Source: Gemmatimonadota bacterium
GTDB taxonomy: Bacteria; Gemmatimonadota; Gemmatimonadetes; Longimicrobiales; Gaopeijiaceae
Direction: 5' to 3'
Assembly: GCA_015664885.1 (NCBI GenBank)
Contig: DQPL01000064.1
Coordinates: 62,001-126,000, forward strand
DNA: 64,000 nt
The position numbers were made by a program, and so were the translations under genes. Positions 25,938-33,147 of the stretch are shown here, one piece after another (the stretch's first letter is position 1; the number at the start of each line of letters is the position of its first letter). Under the pieces are notes generated by a model. That model searched no databases. It had not been told where the DNA came from and saw only the letters and a list, made by a program, of their open reading frames with translations.

Positions 25938-25988
25938 GATAAGGGAAGCCCTGCAGGGCTGTAAATCCCTGCGGGGCTTTGCCTTATC
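25938..25988 (-). terminator. long inverted repeat downstream of tRNA-Ala (probable terminator)
   Basis: The arms GATAAGG-GAAGCCCTGCAGGG and CCCTGCGGGGCTT-TGCCTTATC pair over about 20 bases around an eight-base loop (CTGTAAAT). It begins three bases after the 3' end of the tRNA on the minus strand, which is the expected place for its terminator or processing structure. There is no U-run. It also separates the tRNA from the 9-bp repeat. Confidence 0.6.
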
Positions 25989-25991
25989 CAG

Positions 25992-26064
<73 letters not shown>

Positions 26065-26088
26065 TAGGCCGTAAAGGTAGTCACGGCC

Positions 26089-26316
26089 TCAAAGGGTCGG
26101 TAGCCGCTCAAGAAACGGCGAGAGTATCCGAGACTGAGGGCCATTGAGGCCCTTGTCCGCTCGTTCTTCGGAGCCCCCATGCCCTCGCTTGTCCCGGACA
26201 TCACCCTGTCTGGTCATCAGGCCGATCTCGCGTTCGACGAGGTGCCTGAACCCGTGTTCATCCCCCGTGCGAGCTTGCCCGACGAGCTCCTGGTCCGTGC
26301 AACCCGAGTAGTCCAT
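26089..26316 (-). pseudogene. fragment of an ECF-type sigma factor (N terminus)
   Basis: The first ~30 residues (MDYSGCTDQELVGQARTGDEHGFRHLVER) match the beginning of ECF sigma factors (D-x-E-L-V-x-x-A-x-x-G-D-x-x-A-F-x-x-L-V). After that the sequence (REIGLMTRQGDVRDKRGHGG…) no longer resembles region 2, and there is no region 4. The frame ends after 75 codons. It appears to be a truncated gene next to tRNA-Ala; a small real protein cannot be excluded. Confidence 0.5.
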
Positions 26317-26339
26317 TCGATCAGTTTAACAGCGCCGGA

Positions 26340-26714
26340 TTATCGACTCGTGCGCTTGGCGGTGAACGCCATGTTCGGCATCTCATGAGGCCCAGATATC
26401 TCGCCAACATACTCGTCACCGTTGACCCGACCCCGAAAGACCAGAGTGACTTCTTCCATCGACATCTCGAAGTAGAGCTCGTGGCCATCGAACTTCGCCG
26501 AGTGTACGGCCAGTCTGCCGTGGTCACCCAGTGTGATGAAGCCCGAGATGTTGTACCCGTCGACAGTGAGTTCGAGCATGCCGAATCCGCCCTCGACGCT
26601 CATTTCCCATTCACCGCTCACATCCGGCATCGCGCCGTGGTCCTGCGCCATTACCGGCTGCGCCACGATCACCGCCAGTGCCAACATCCCGCCAATCACC
26701 CGCCGTGCCATCAT
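26340..26714 (-). CDS. small exported beta-sheet protein, unknown function
   Basis: 124 aa with a signal peptide (GGMLALAVIVAQPVMAQ). The mature part alternates short beta strands: VSGEWEMSVEGGFGMLELTVDG, NISGFITLGDHGRLAVHSAKFDG, ELYFEMSMEEVTLVFRGRVNGDEYVGEIS. This looks like a small calycin-like or up-down beta barrel seen in many secreted Gemmatimonadota-type proteins. The ligand is unknown. It is transcribed divergently from the acyl-carrier-protein gene with about 150 bp between them. Confidence 0.75.
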   Translation of the reverse strand: MMARRVIGGMLALAVIVAQPVMAQDHGAMPDVSGEWEMSVEGGFGMLELTVDGYNISGFITLGDHGRLAVHSAKFDGHELYFEMSMEEVTLVFRGRVNGDEYVGEISGPHEMPNMAFTAKRTSR

Positions 26715-26866
26715 TGAATCATCTCCCCGAGCCTTGTCGGCTCCGTGGTTTAAAAGTAGCTGTTCACCAATCAGTACTCGGGGTTGGTCAGGACCGTTTA
26801 CATGGCGGACCCCTGACCTTAGACTGCGCGGCTTACCGCGTCGATGGCCGCATCAAGGAGTGAAGC

Positions 26867-27421
26867 ATGGAAGGGCGACAGGCCGCGCCATCGTTTGACG
26901 AGATCGCGGATCAGGTTCTGGAGATCTTCAACGGCGTCACAGACGAGGAGTTGACGCGTGATCTCCCGCTCATCGCCGAGCAAGGTGTGGACTCACTGGA
27001 TATGACCGAAGCAGCGTTCGACATCGAGGACCTCTTTGGCGTCGAATTCCCGGAACGAGATCCTCTGATTGAGTTGAGCAAGCGCCTTCCGCCTGACACC
27101 ATCATCAAGGAGGGGGTCCTAACGCCTCGGGGGAGAAAGCTTCTGCTCGAGCGGATGCCTGAACTTGACAGCGTCTCATTACCAGAAGAGCTCGCTGTCT
27201 ACGATGTGTCCCGATACTGGACCGTAGACACGTTCGCCCGGCTCGTCTCCGGTGTCTTCGCCCATGTGGTCCGAGAGCACGAAGCCGGCCGAACCCAAGC
27301 GGTCTGGGATGGAGAAGGATTCGTGCATCCGGATTCCGGGGAGTCCGTCGAACCGCCGCCCGGGGAAGAGCTGCTCGAGCTGTGGCTTGAACAAAAGGTG
27401 GCTGAAGAGCCGGACCCATGA
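26867..27421 (+). CDS. acyl carrier protein with C-terminal extension
   Basis: 184 aa, about twice the usual ACP length. Residues 10-85 form the ACP domain; the phosphopantetheine site is Ser43 in EQGVDSLDMTEAAFDIEDLFGVEF. The next ~100 residues (LTPRGRKLLLERMPE…SRYWTVDTFARLVSGVFAHVV…) are an unrecognised helical domain plus an acidic tail. The start is MEGRQAAPSF, with AAGGAG a few bases upstream. Its last four bases overlap the ketosynthase start (ATGA), so the two are translationally coupled. It should carry acyl intermediates for the following ketosynthases. Confidence 0.85.
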   Translation: MEGRQAAPSFDEIADQVLEIFNGVTDEELTRDLPLIAEQGVDSLDMTEAAFDIEDLFGVEFPERDPLIELSKRLPPDTIIKEGVLTPRGRKLLLERMPELDSVSLPEELAVYDVSRYWTVDTFARLVSGVFAHVVREHEAGRTQAVWDGEGFVHPDSGESVEPPPGEELLELWLEQKVAEEPDP

Positions 27422-28575
27422 CCTCTTTCGCGGTCCCTTCCCATGCCATTGTGGCTCCGGGAGACCTCGACTACCCAGACTTCGTCGCCGGTCGTTCGGC
27501 CGTGGTTCGCTTGCCCGAGACGTTTCCGGTACGCGTGGGCGCCCCGCTACCGGAAGACGTCTGCCCACCCCACGCCAACGCTGAGCTCATCATGCCACGG
27601 GGCGTGGCGCTCGCACTCGAGGCATGTGACCGCCTTGAGTACGACCCCGACGCCCACTATGGGCTCGTGCTGGCGCTCCCCACTTTGCGTGCCGAGCCAG
27701 AGTTCGTCGAGCGCTCGCTCGACGCCGTCGGAGACCCCAGCGGTTTGATTCCGGTGCGCAGCTTCTTCGGAGAAGCTCCGCTGGCCGAGGTTGCGGAGCA
27801 CCTGGGGGTGGACGGCCCCCGAGTGCGAGTTGATACCGCGTGCGCCTCAGGAAGCGACGCCTTGATCTTCGCCCATCAGTGGCTTGAAGCCGGTGCCGTC
27901 GAGGACGTGATCGTCGTTGCATCCACGGCCATGTTGAATCCCCTCGGCGTAGCCGGATTCAACAACTTGGGGACGTTGAGCCGCGACGACGACCTGCGCG
28001 CGAGCCGACCGTTCGACTTGGCGCGAAACGGGTTCGTCATGGGAGAGGGCGCCGCGGGCATGTGGCTGAGCAGCCGCTCGCACACATCCGCGCCGGGATA
28101 CCTGAGCGGCTACGGACAGTCGATGAACGCAACGCACATGACAGGGGTCCCCGAAGACATCGGCGTCATGCTGCGCGCCTGTAGGTCCGCGCTGGCCCGC
28201 GTGCCCAACCCAGGGAAGGACCTGGCCTACATCTCGGCCCACGGCACCGCCACCAGAGCCAACGACGCGGCAGAGATACGAGTATACCGAGAGTTGCTCG
28301 GTGAAGATCGAGCAGGGGTCGCCATCAGTTCCCTGAAGTCCATGATCGGCCACTGTCTCGGAGCCTCCTCACTCATAGAAGCGTGCGTCTGTCTGGATAT
28401 CCTGATAAACGGTCAGGCGACGCCTACCATCAACCTCGAAGTCCCCGAGCCGAATTCGGGCCTCGATTTCGTGCCCAATAAAGCTAAAGAGGTCTCGGGA
28501 GATTTCGTTCTGTCCAACGCGTTCGGATTCGGCGGGCACAACAGTTCGCTACTGTTCTCCCGGGGCCAATTCTAG
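27418..28575 (+). CDS. beta-ketoacyl-ACP synthase
   Basis: 385 aa, slightly shorter than FabF. The condensing triad is intact: Cys142 in VDTACASGSDAL, His275 in SAHGTATRAND and His312 in KSMIGHCLGASS with Lys307. The glycine-rich C-terminal SNAFGFGGHNSSLLF is typical. The N-terminal ~100 residues are more divergent than in fatty-acid FabF. It catalyses decarboxylative Claisen condensation on ACP-bound chains. It sits between the extended ACP and a second ketosynthase-like gene, with overlaps at both ends, so the three form one expression unit. Confidence 0.92.
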   Translation: MTSFAVPSHAIVAPGDLDYPDFVAGRSAVVRLPETFPVRVGAPLPEDVCPPHANAELIMPRGVALALEACDRLEYDPDAHYGLVLALPTLRAEPEFVERSLDAVGDPSGLIPVRSFFGEAPLAEVAEHLGVDGPRVRVDTACASGSDALIFAHQWLEAGAVEDVIVVASTAMLNPLGVAGFNNLGTLSRDDDLRASRPFDLARNGFVMGEGAAGMWLSSRSHTSAPGYLSGYGQSMNATHMTGVPEDIGVMLRACRSALARVPNPGKDLAYISAHGTATRANDAAEIRVYRELLGEDRAGVAISSLKSMIGHCLGASSLIEACVCLDILINGQATPTINLEVPEPNSGLDFVPNKAKEVSGDFVLSNAFGFGGHNSSLLFSRGQF

Positions 28576-29366
28576 TGCTGCGGCTGGCGGCGTTCAGCGC
28601 CGCGCTCACTCGGCCGCTCGGCACGTGCATGGATCTGCCGAACGTGACGTTGGTCGAGTACGAGGACGACGAGCAGCGACGAGCACCCGCATCGGCGTAC
28701 GCGCTCGACGCGCTCTCGCGCCTCGAGGTGCCGACCGACGCTCGTGTCGTGACAATTTCAGGACCGCCGGGCAAGTTCATTCATCACATGGAGCCAATCA
28801 GGCAGCGCTCACCGGACGGCCGCCTTATGGGCCCCAAGCTGGCCCGCCGGCTGCGCCGGCTCCATCCCTACGGGCTCCTGCTCTGCCTTCAGAACCAGGT
28901 GTCAGCTGCGATCTCGATGGAGTTCGGCTTGACCGGGCCGTGTATGAACTTGATCGAAGGCACCACCGCTTTCGCCGACGCGCTCTGCACTCTGGAAGGA
29001 GGCAAGGACCACGAGACCACGCTGCTCGTAATGTCCTCCGCCGCAGACCGCCCTGAGCAGCGTGAGCTCACCAAGCTGAAGTTCCCCGACAGCGTGCTGG
29101 TCGAGGGCGCCATCTGCTTCCTGTTCTCGCCTGACGGGGAAATGGGACTAGTGGGAGCAACCGCTTCCGGAAGGGCAACGTCAGAGCCGAAAAAAACCAA
29201 CCCGAAGGAGAGGCCCGCCAGCCTCCCTCCGGGTTGGCCACATGCACCCTGTCTCGAGGGCGGCATGTGCGTTCTGTGGGCGCTGGCATCCGGTATCCCG
29301 TCCAAGCGCTTTTGGCTCTCAGACGGTCACGGCTACCAGACGTCCTTCGACTGGCAGAAGCTCTAG
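28575..29366 (+). CDS. ketosynthase-like protein (chain-length-factor / ketoacyl-synt_2 type)
   Basis: 263 aa starting with a GTG that shares a base with the ketosynthase stop (TAGTG). Ketosynthase-fold features include LHPYGLLLCLQNQVSAAISMEFGLTGPCMNLIEGTTAFADALCTLEGG and the ending LSDGHGYQTSFDW. The nucleophile position has no Cys-in-TACSS motif (MNLIEGTT instead) and the His motifs are absent. It therefore resembles the short catalytically inactive partner proteins (PF13723 type) found in aryl-polyene and other type-II systems. It probably pairs with the active ketosynthase to set chain length. Its stop overlaps that of the convergent porin gene. Confidence 0.78.
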   Translation: MLRLAAFSAALTRPLGTCMDLPNVTLVEYEDDEQRRAPASAYALDALSRLEVPTDARVVTISGPPGKFIHHMEPIRQRSPDGRLMGPKLARRLRRLHPYGLLLCLQNQVSAAISMEFGLTGPCMNLIEGTTAFADALCTLEGGKDHETTLLVMSSAADRPEQRELTKLKFPDSVLVEGAICFLFSPDGEMGLVGATASGRATSEPKKTNPKERPASLPPGWPHAPCLEGGMCVLWALASGIPSKRFWLSDGHGYQTSFDWQKL

Positions 29367-29986
29367 TAGATGTCGAAGGTCTTCGAAACCGCGGAGACCA
29401 GAGTCTGATCCTGATTGCCGACGAGGTCGGCGGTACTGAAGATCCAGCCGATCGTGAGATCGAGGTCCGATGCGGTGAATCCGTATCCTGCCTCTAGGTA
29501 TTCACCGTCGAACCCGTCCCCGAAGTTACCCACCGTGGCGTAGAGACCGTTCTGCTCCAGTGTTGAGCCCACGAACCAGTAGTTCAAAGACGCCGGTGCA
29601 GTGTCGTACTGGCCTACCGAGAACTCGAGCGAGAACAGTCCCACGCCGGCGCCGAAATTGGCCTCCGGGTACGTATTGTCGAAGTCACCCGTGTAGAAGT
29701 ACCCGGTGCCGCCTACGCTCAAGCTCAAGTCGCCGATGTCGAGTCCGTACCCGCCATAGAAATCGACCTCGTTTCCCTCACCCACATCGGCGCCCCAGAC
29801 TCCGATGGACAGACCATTGGCCCCCTCCACGTCCAGTCCCGCGCTAGCGGACGAAGACTTCTGTGGTACTCCGCGGTAGAAGTAGTTGCTGGACCAACCG
29901 GCGTTTGCCGTCACCGAGGTCTGAGCGCTGCCCGCGAACGGCATGAGAAGCGCAGCCGCAAGCGCAGGCGCAATGAGTCTCTTCAT
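29363..29986 (-). CDS. TorF-family outer-membrane porin
   Basis: 207 aa from the ATG that begins MKRLIAPALAAALLMPFAGSAQ, a signal peptide. The mature protein consists of amphipathic beta strands with the family motif VTANAGWSSNYFYRGVPQ, then GADVGEGNEVDFYGGYGLDIGDLSL and a closing strand ending TFDIY with an aromatic terminal residue for outer-membrane insertion. TorF-type porins are about 200-250 aa. It lies directly downstream of the ammonium transporter gene (65 bases), so nitrogen-dependent co-expression is possible. Confidence 0.85.
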   Translation of the reverse strand: MKRLIAPALAAALLMPFAGSAQTSVTANAGWSSNYFYRGVPQKSSSASAGLDVEGANGLSIGVWGADVGEGNEVDFYGGYGLDIGDLSLSVGGTGYFYTGDFDNTYPEANFGAGVGLFSLEFSVGQYDTAPASLNYWFVGSTLEQNGLYATVGNFGDGFDGEYLEAGYGFTASDLDLTIGWIFSTADLVGNQDQTLVSAVSKTFDIY

Positions 29987-30051
29987 GAGCGTTCCAGTCC
30001 TGAGCAAAGTGGTCTCTGAATTGGCGATCCACATATCGCGCACCGTCCCGC

Positions 30052-31806
30052 TCAAGGCGCGACTGGCGTAACCGCCGCAGTACCCTTTTCCGCCGTCCGA
30101 ATCCTGTGCACGCCTTCGAGCGGAAGAACGAAGACCTTCCCGTCCCCGATCTCTCCCGTGCGCGCGGAATCGAGAATTGCCTGCACCGTGACGTCCACGA
30201 ACGGCTCCGACACGCCGATGTCAATCATGACTTTTTCGGTCAAGTCCATCTTCACGGAGGTGCCTCGATACGTTTCCACGGTTCCCGCCTCGCCTCCATG
30301 ACCCTGCACACGACTGACCGTAAAGCCCGCGACGTCTGCCTGATAAAGCGCCTTCAGGACGTCACCCAAGGTTTCGGGGCGTACGATGGCCCGCACCAAC
30401 TTCGTGTCGCCGCCGCCCGGCTGACTCTGTGACTCGCCGGCTTCGCGAGGGAAGGCGGCGGGCCCCTGGCCATCACCGTTTGCAGCGCTCGCGCTGAGCT
30501 CCTCGCGGAGTATGAGCACCGCGCCCTCACCGGTCGCGTAGCCTTCCTCGCCGTGGGCGAAAAGGTCCATGCCGCGCTGCTCGAGATCCGCGAGCGGCCG
30601 CAAGGGAGTCACGAACTCGATGCTCTTGAGGATGATCAACGTAGCGATTCCGCTGTACGCGGCGACGGCGAGGACTGCAGCGGCCTGGATGCTAACCTGG
30701 CCCGGGTTCCCGAATAGGAGCCCGTCGGCGCCGCCGAACGCCGCGCTGGCGAAGACGCCCGTAAGGACGGCGCCGGTGGCTCCACCGACTCCGTGCGCCG
30801 CGAAGACGTCCAAGGAGTCATCGAGCCGCGTGCCTGCCCTCCAACGGATGATCCCGTAGCTAGGAAGCGCCGCGAGCGCGCCGATTGCCAGGGCCGACAT
30901 GGGCGAGACGAAGCCCGCGGCCGGCGTTACTGCCACAAGACCGACGACGATCGCCGTGGCCGCGCCAACGGCCGTGATCTGCTTCGAGAAGAAAGTGTCC
31001 AGAAGCGCCCACGCGACCAGCGTCGCGCATGGCGCCACGAGCGTGTTCACCACTCCGAGCGCGGCAAGACCATCCGCCGCCAGCGCGCTCCCGCCGTTGA
31101 ACCCCATCCAACCGAACCAGAGCAGGCCCGCGCCGAGAAGGACGAAGGGCACGTTGTGCGGGAGCATGGCCTGACGGCCATAATCCGTGCGCGGCCCCAG
31201 AACCAAAGCGGCCACCAGCGCTGCGGCACCCGCGTTGACGTGAACGACCGTTCCCCCGGCAAAGTCCAACGCACCCAGCCCGGCCAACCACCCACCGCCC
31301 CAGACCCAGTGCGCGACCGGGGCATAGACCAGCAGGCCCCAGAACGAGATGAAGGCCACGTAGGCGCCGAAGCGCATCCGACCCACTATCGCGCCCGAGA
31401 TCAGCGCGGCCGTGATGATGGCGAACGTCGCCTGGAACCCCATGAACAGCATGTCGGGAATGGTTCCGTTCGGCTGCATCCCCACGCCTTTCAGGAAGGC
31501 CATCGAGAGGTCGCCGACCACCGCCCCCCCCTCGCCGAACGCCAGCGAGTATCCGACAACGGCCCAGAGCACGCCCGCGAAGCCGAAGGCGATGAAGCTC
31601 ATCATCATCGTATTCAGGACGTTCTTGGAGCGGACCAAGCCACCGTAGAAGAACGCGAGGCCGGCCGTCATTAGCAGCACGAGGGCGGTGGAGGTCAGCA
31701 ACCAGGCTGTGTCTCCAGCGGAGATCGCGGCTCCTTCCTGTGCCGCCACCAGATCGGGGCTCAGCAACAAGTAGGTGCCCGCAAGGGCCAAAGCCGACAC
31801 GCGCAT
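30052..31806 (-). CDS. ammonium transporter (Amt) fused to a PII signalling domain
   Basis: 584 aa from the ATG with GGGAG eight bases upstream. Signal-like first helix, then an eleven-helix Amt domain (about 30-425): AFFYGGLVRSKNVLN, twin histidines in TVVHVNAGAAALVA and FAAHGVGGATGAVLTG, conserved WFGWMGFNGGS. A ~45-residue linker leads to a complete PII domain (about 468-580): TKLVRAIVRPETLGDVLKAL, ETYRGTS in the T-loop, GEIGDGKVFVLPLEGVHRIRT. The T-loop Tyr51 (uridylylation site) is replaced by Val (YRGTSVKM). The PII part should gate the channel in cis, responding to ATP/ADP and 2-oxoglutarate but not to GlnD. No separate glnK is adjacent. Confidence 0.94.
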   Translation of the reverse strand: MRVSALALAGTYLLLSPDLVAAQEGAAISAGDTAWLLTSTALVLLMTAGLAFFYGGLVRSKNVLNTMMMSFIAFGFAGVLWAVVGYSLAFGEGGAVVGDLSMAFLKGVGMQPNGTIPDMLFMGFQATFAIITAALISGAIVGRMRFGAYVAFISFWGLLVYAPVAHWVWGGGWLAGLGALDFAGGTVVHVNAGAAALVAALVLGPRTDYGRQAMLPHNVPFVLLGAGLLWFGWMGFNGGSALAADGLAALGVVNTLVAPCATLVAWALLDTFFSKQITAVGAATAIVVGLVAVTPAAGFVSPMSALAIGALAALPSYGIIRWRAGTRLDDSLDVFAAHGVGGATGAVLTGVFASAAFGGADGLLFGNPGQVSIQAAAVLAVAAYSGIATLIILKSIEFVTPLRPLADLEQRGMDLFAHGEEGYATGEGAVLILREELSASAANGDGQGPAAFPREAGESQSQPGGGDTKLVRAIVRPETLGDVLKALYQADVAGFTVSRVQGHGGEAGTVETYRGTSVKMDLTEKVMIDIGVSEPFVDVTVQAILDSARTGEIGDGKVFVLPLEGVHRIRTAEKGTAAVTPVAP

Positions 31807-32159
31807 CAGTCGCACTCCCTTTTTAAATAGTGGATCGGTTGAATCGCGGGTTTTCTGCCCAGACCCTTTGGCAAGCGTCGTACCACACGCGAAGCGGGGT
31901 GATTCGGCGCGGGCAGGATGCTGTATCCGGTTGTGGCAGAACACTTTCGACGATGAGGCCGGGACGCTCAGCCTTCCGTTCTTGCGGTCGCCAGGACGCA
32001 TCATGACACTTTTGAAGGATCTTTGCCACACACCGACAATTTTGTCGTATCGCGCGGCGGAAGCGACCGCTTAGCCGCTGTGTCAGAATCTTTTCAGCTC
32101 ATGCGTTGACTTCCGGAACGTGCGATGGGCGACGTTCGCTCTAGGATGAGGGGGTAGGC
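31807..32159. other. divergent intergenic region, no gene seen
   Basis: About 350 bases between the Amt-PII gene and the TonB-receptor remnant. It should contain the promoters of both. It is AT-richer near 32020-32110. I looked for a sigma-54 site upstream of the transporter; the best GG/GC pair (minus strand near 31855) has 11 rather than 10 bases between the doublets, so I do not claim one. No RNA or conserved ORF is evident. Confidence 0.5.
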
Positions 32160-32575
32160 ATGGGTTGGTGGCGTTCGGGGAGGGTGGGATGGGCGGTCGT
32201 CTGCGTGTCGATGATGTTGGCCTCGCCACGAGGCGCGCACGCTCAAGACGAGACAGTGGTGGTCTCCGGCGTGATACGAGACTCTGGCACCAACGCCCCG
32301 GTCTCGGGCGTCATGGTCCGAATCCTGGAACGCAGCATTCAGGTCATCACCGGACTCGACGATCGCTTCGTGTTCGCGACGGTCCCGCCGGGCACTTATC
32401 GGCAGCGGGCATCTTGCAGGCTTACCTCGACGTCTTCAACGTGTACAATGGGGCCAATCTGAGGGGCTACTTCTTCCAGCCCTTCGTCAACAACGCCCGA
32501 GTCCAGGTCGTGCAGAGGCCCGGGGAGGAGCTGCTTCCCATCCTTCCCACCATCGGCTTCCGCGGGGAGTTCTGA
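32160..32575 (+). pseudogene. TonB-dependent receptor collapsed to its two ends
   Basis: The first ~80 codons are the start of a carboxypeptidase-regulatory/TonB receptor: a signal peptide (VVCVSMMLASPRGAHAQ), then ETVVVSGVIRDSGTNAPVSGVMV and FVFATVPPGTYR. In the neighbouring frame, right after this, comes the end of the barrel: GILQAYLDVFNVYNGANLRGYF, then VVQRPGEELLPILPTIGFRGEF, a typical last strand. Some 600-800 residues between them are missing and the frames do not match. The product, if made, is non-functional. It lies divergent to the Amt-PII gene. Confidence 0.75.
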
Positions 32576-32602
32576 ACGAATCAGACGCCCGGACTCCGGG
32601 CG

Positions 32603-33055
32603 TTATCGCCTTACGGCGATGCCCTGTACTTCGAAGCGCGCGTTGAACAGCAGAGTGCCGGCGCCGAGAAAGGCTCGCGCGGGGAACTCATCCTCGAAAT
32701 AAGTCCGGTACACCGCGTTGAATGTGTCGTAGTGCGCCACATCGGAGCAGAAGACCTGGACGGTGACGAGGTCGTCCATCGTCATGCCGGCCGATGCGAG
32801 CGTGTTGCGCACATTGTCGAGCACGAGCCTCGCTTCGGCTTCGGCCGTCGCCGGTACCTGCTGATTCGCCTCCAGCCCGATCGTCCCGGACAGATAAAGC
32901 GTATTGCCGGCCAAGACCGCGCCGCTGAACGGAGGCGCCGCCGCGTCCGTCGCGGAGCGCGCGTTGATGTACTCACGGGCCTGCGCGTGGGCATCTGTGG
33001 CGAGGCCTGCCATCGCGAGCAGGAGGGCGAAGCTGCTGAGGAATCGAATCCGCAT
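32603..33055 (-). CDS. exported RidA-family protein
   Basis: 150 aa. A signal peptide (FLSSFALLLAMAGLATDAHAQ) precedes the RidA domain: PPFSGAVLAGNTLYLSGTIGL, RLVLDNVRNTLASAGMTMDDLV, YFEDEFPARAFLGAGTL with the conserved Arg, and FEVQGIAVRR with the conserved Glu. Cytoplasmic RidA hydrolyses 2-aminoacrylate imines. The signal peptide indicates a periplasmic location, where the substrate would have to be another enamine or imine. It is transcribed divergently from the M14 gene cluster. Confidence 0.9.
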   Translation of the reverse strand: MRIRFLSSFALLLAMAGLATDAHAQAREYINARSATDAAAPPFSGAVLAGNTLYLSGTIGLEANQQVPATAEAEARLVLDNVRNTLASAGMTMDDLVTVQVFCSDVAHYDTFNAVYRTYFEDEFPARAFLGAGTLLFNARFEVQGIAVRR

Positions 33056-33147
33056 TGGTCATCTCCGGGATGGGTCGGCGAAACTAGCGAGACGATGTTA
33101 CCATCCCGGTCCATGTAGCGGCCAGGCTGGTTCACAAGGAGCGGAAT

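Noticed and set aside
31840-31875. Sigma-54 promoter upstream of the Amt-PII gene
   Set aside because: The best GG…GC pair on the minus strand has 11 bases between the doublets instead of 10 and lacks the full TGGCAC/TTGC elements.
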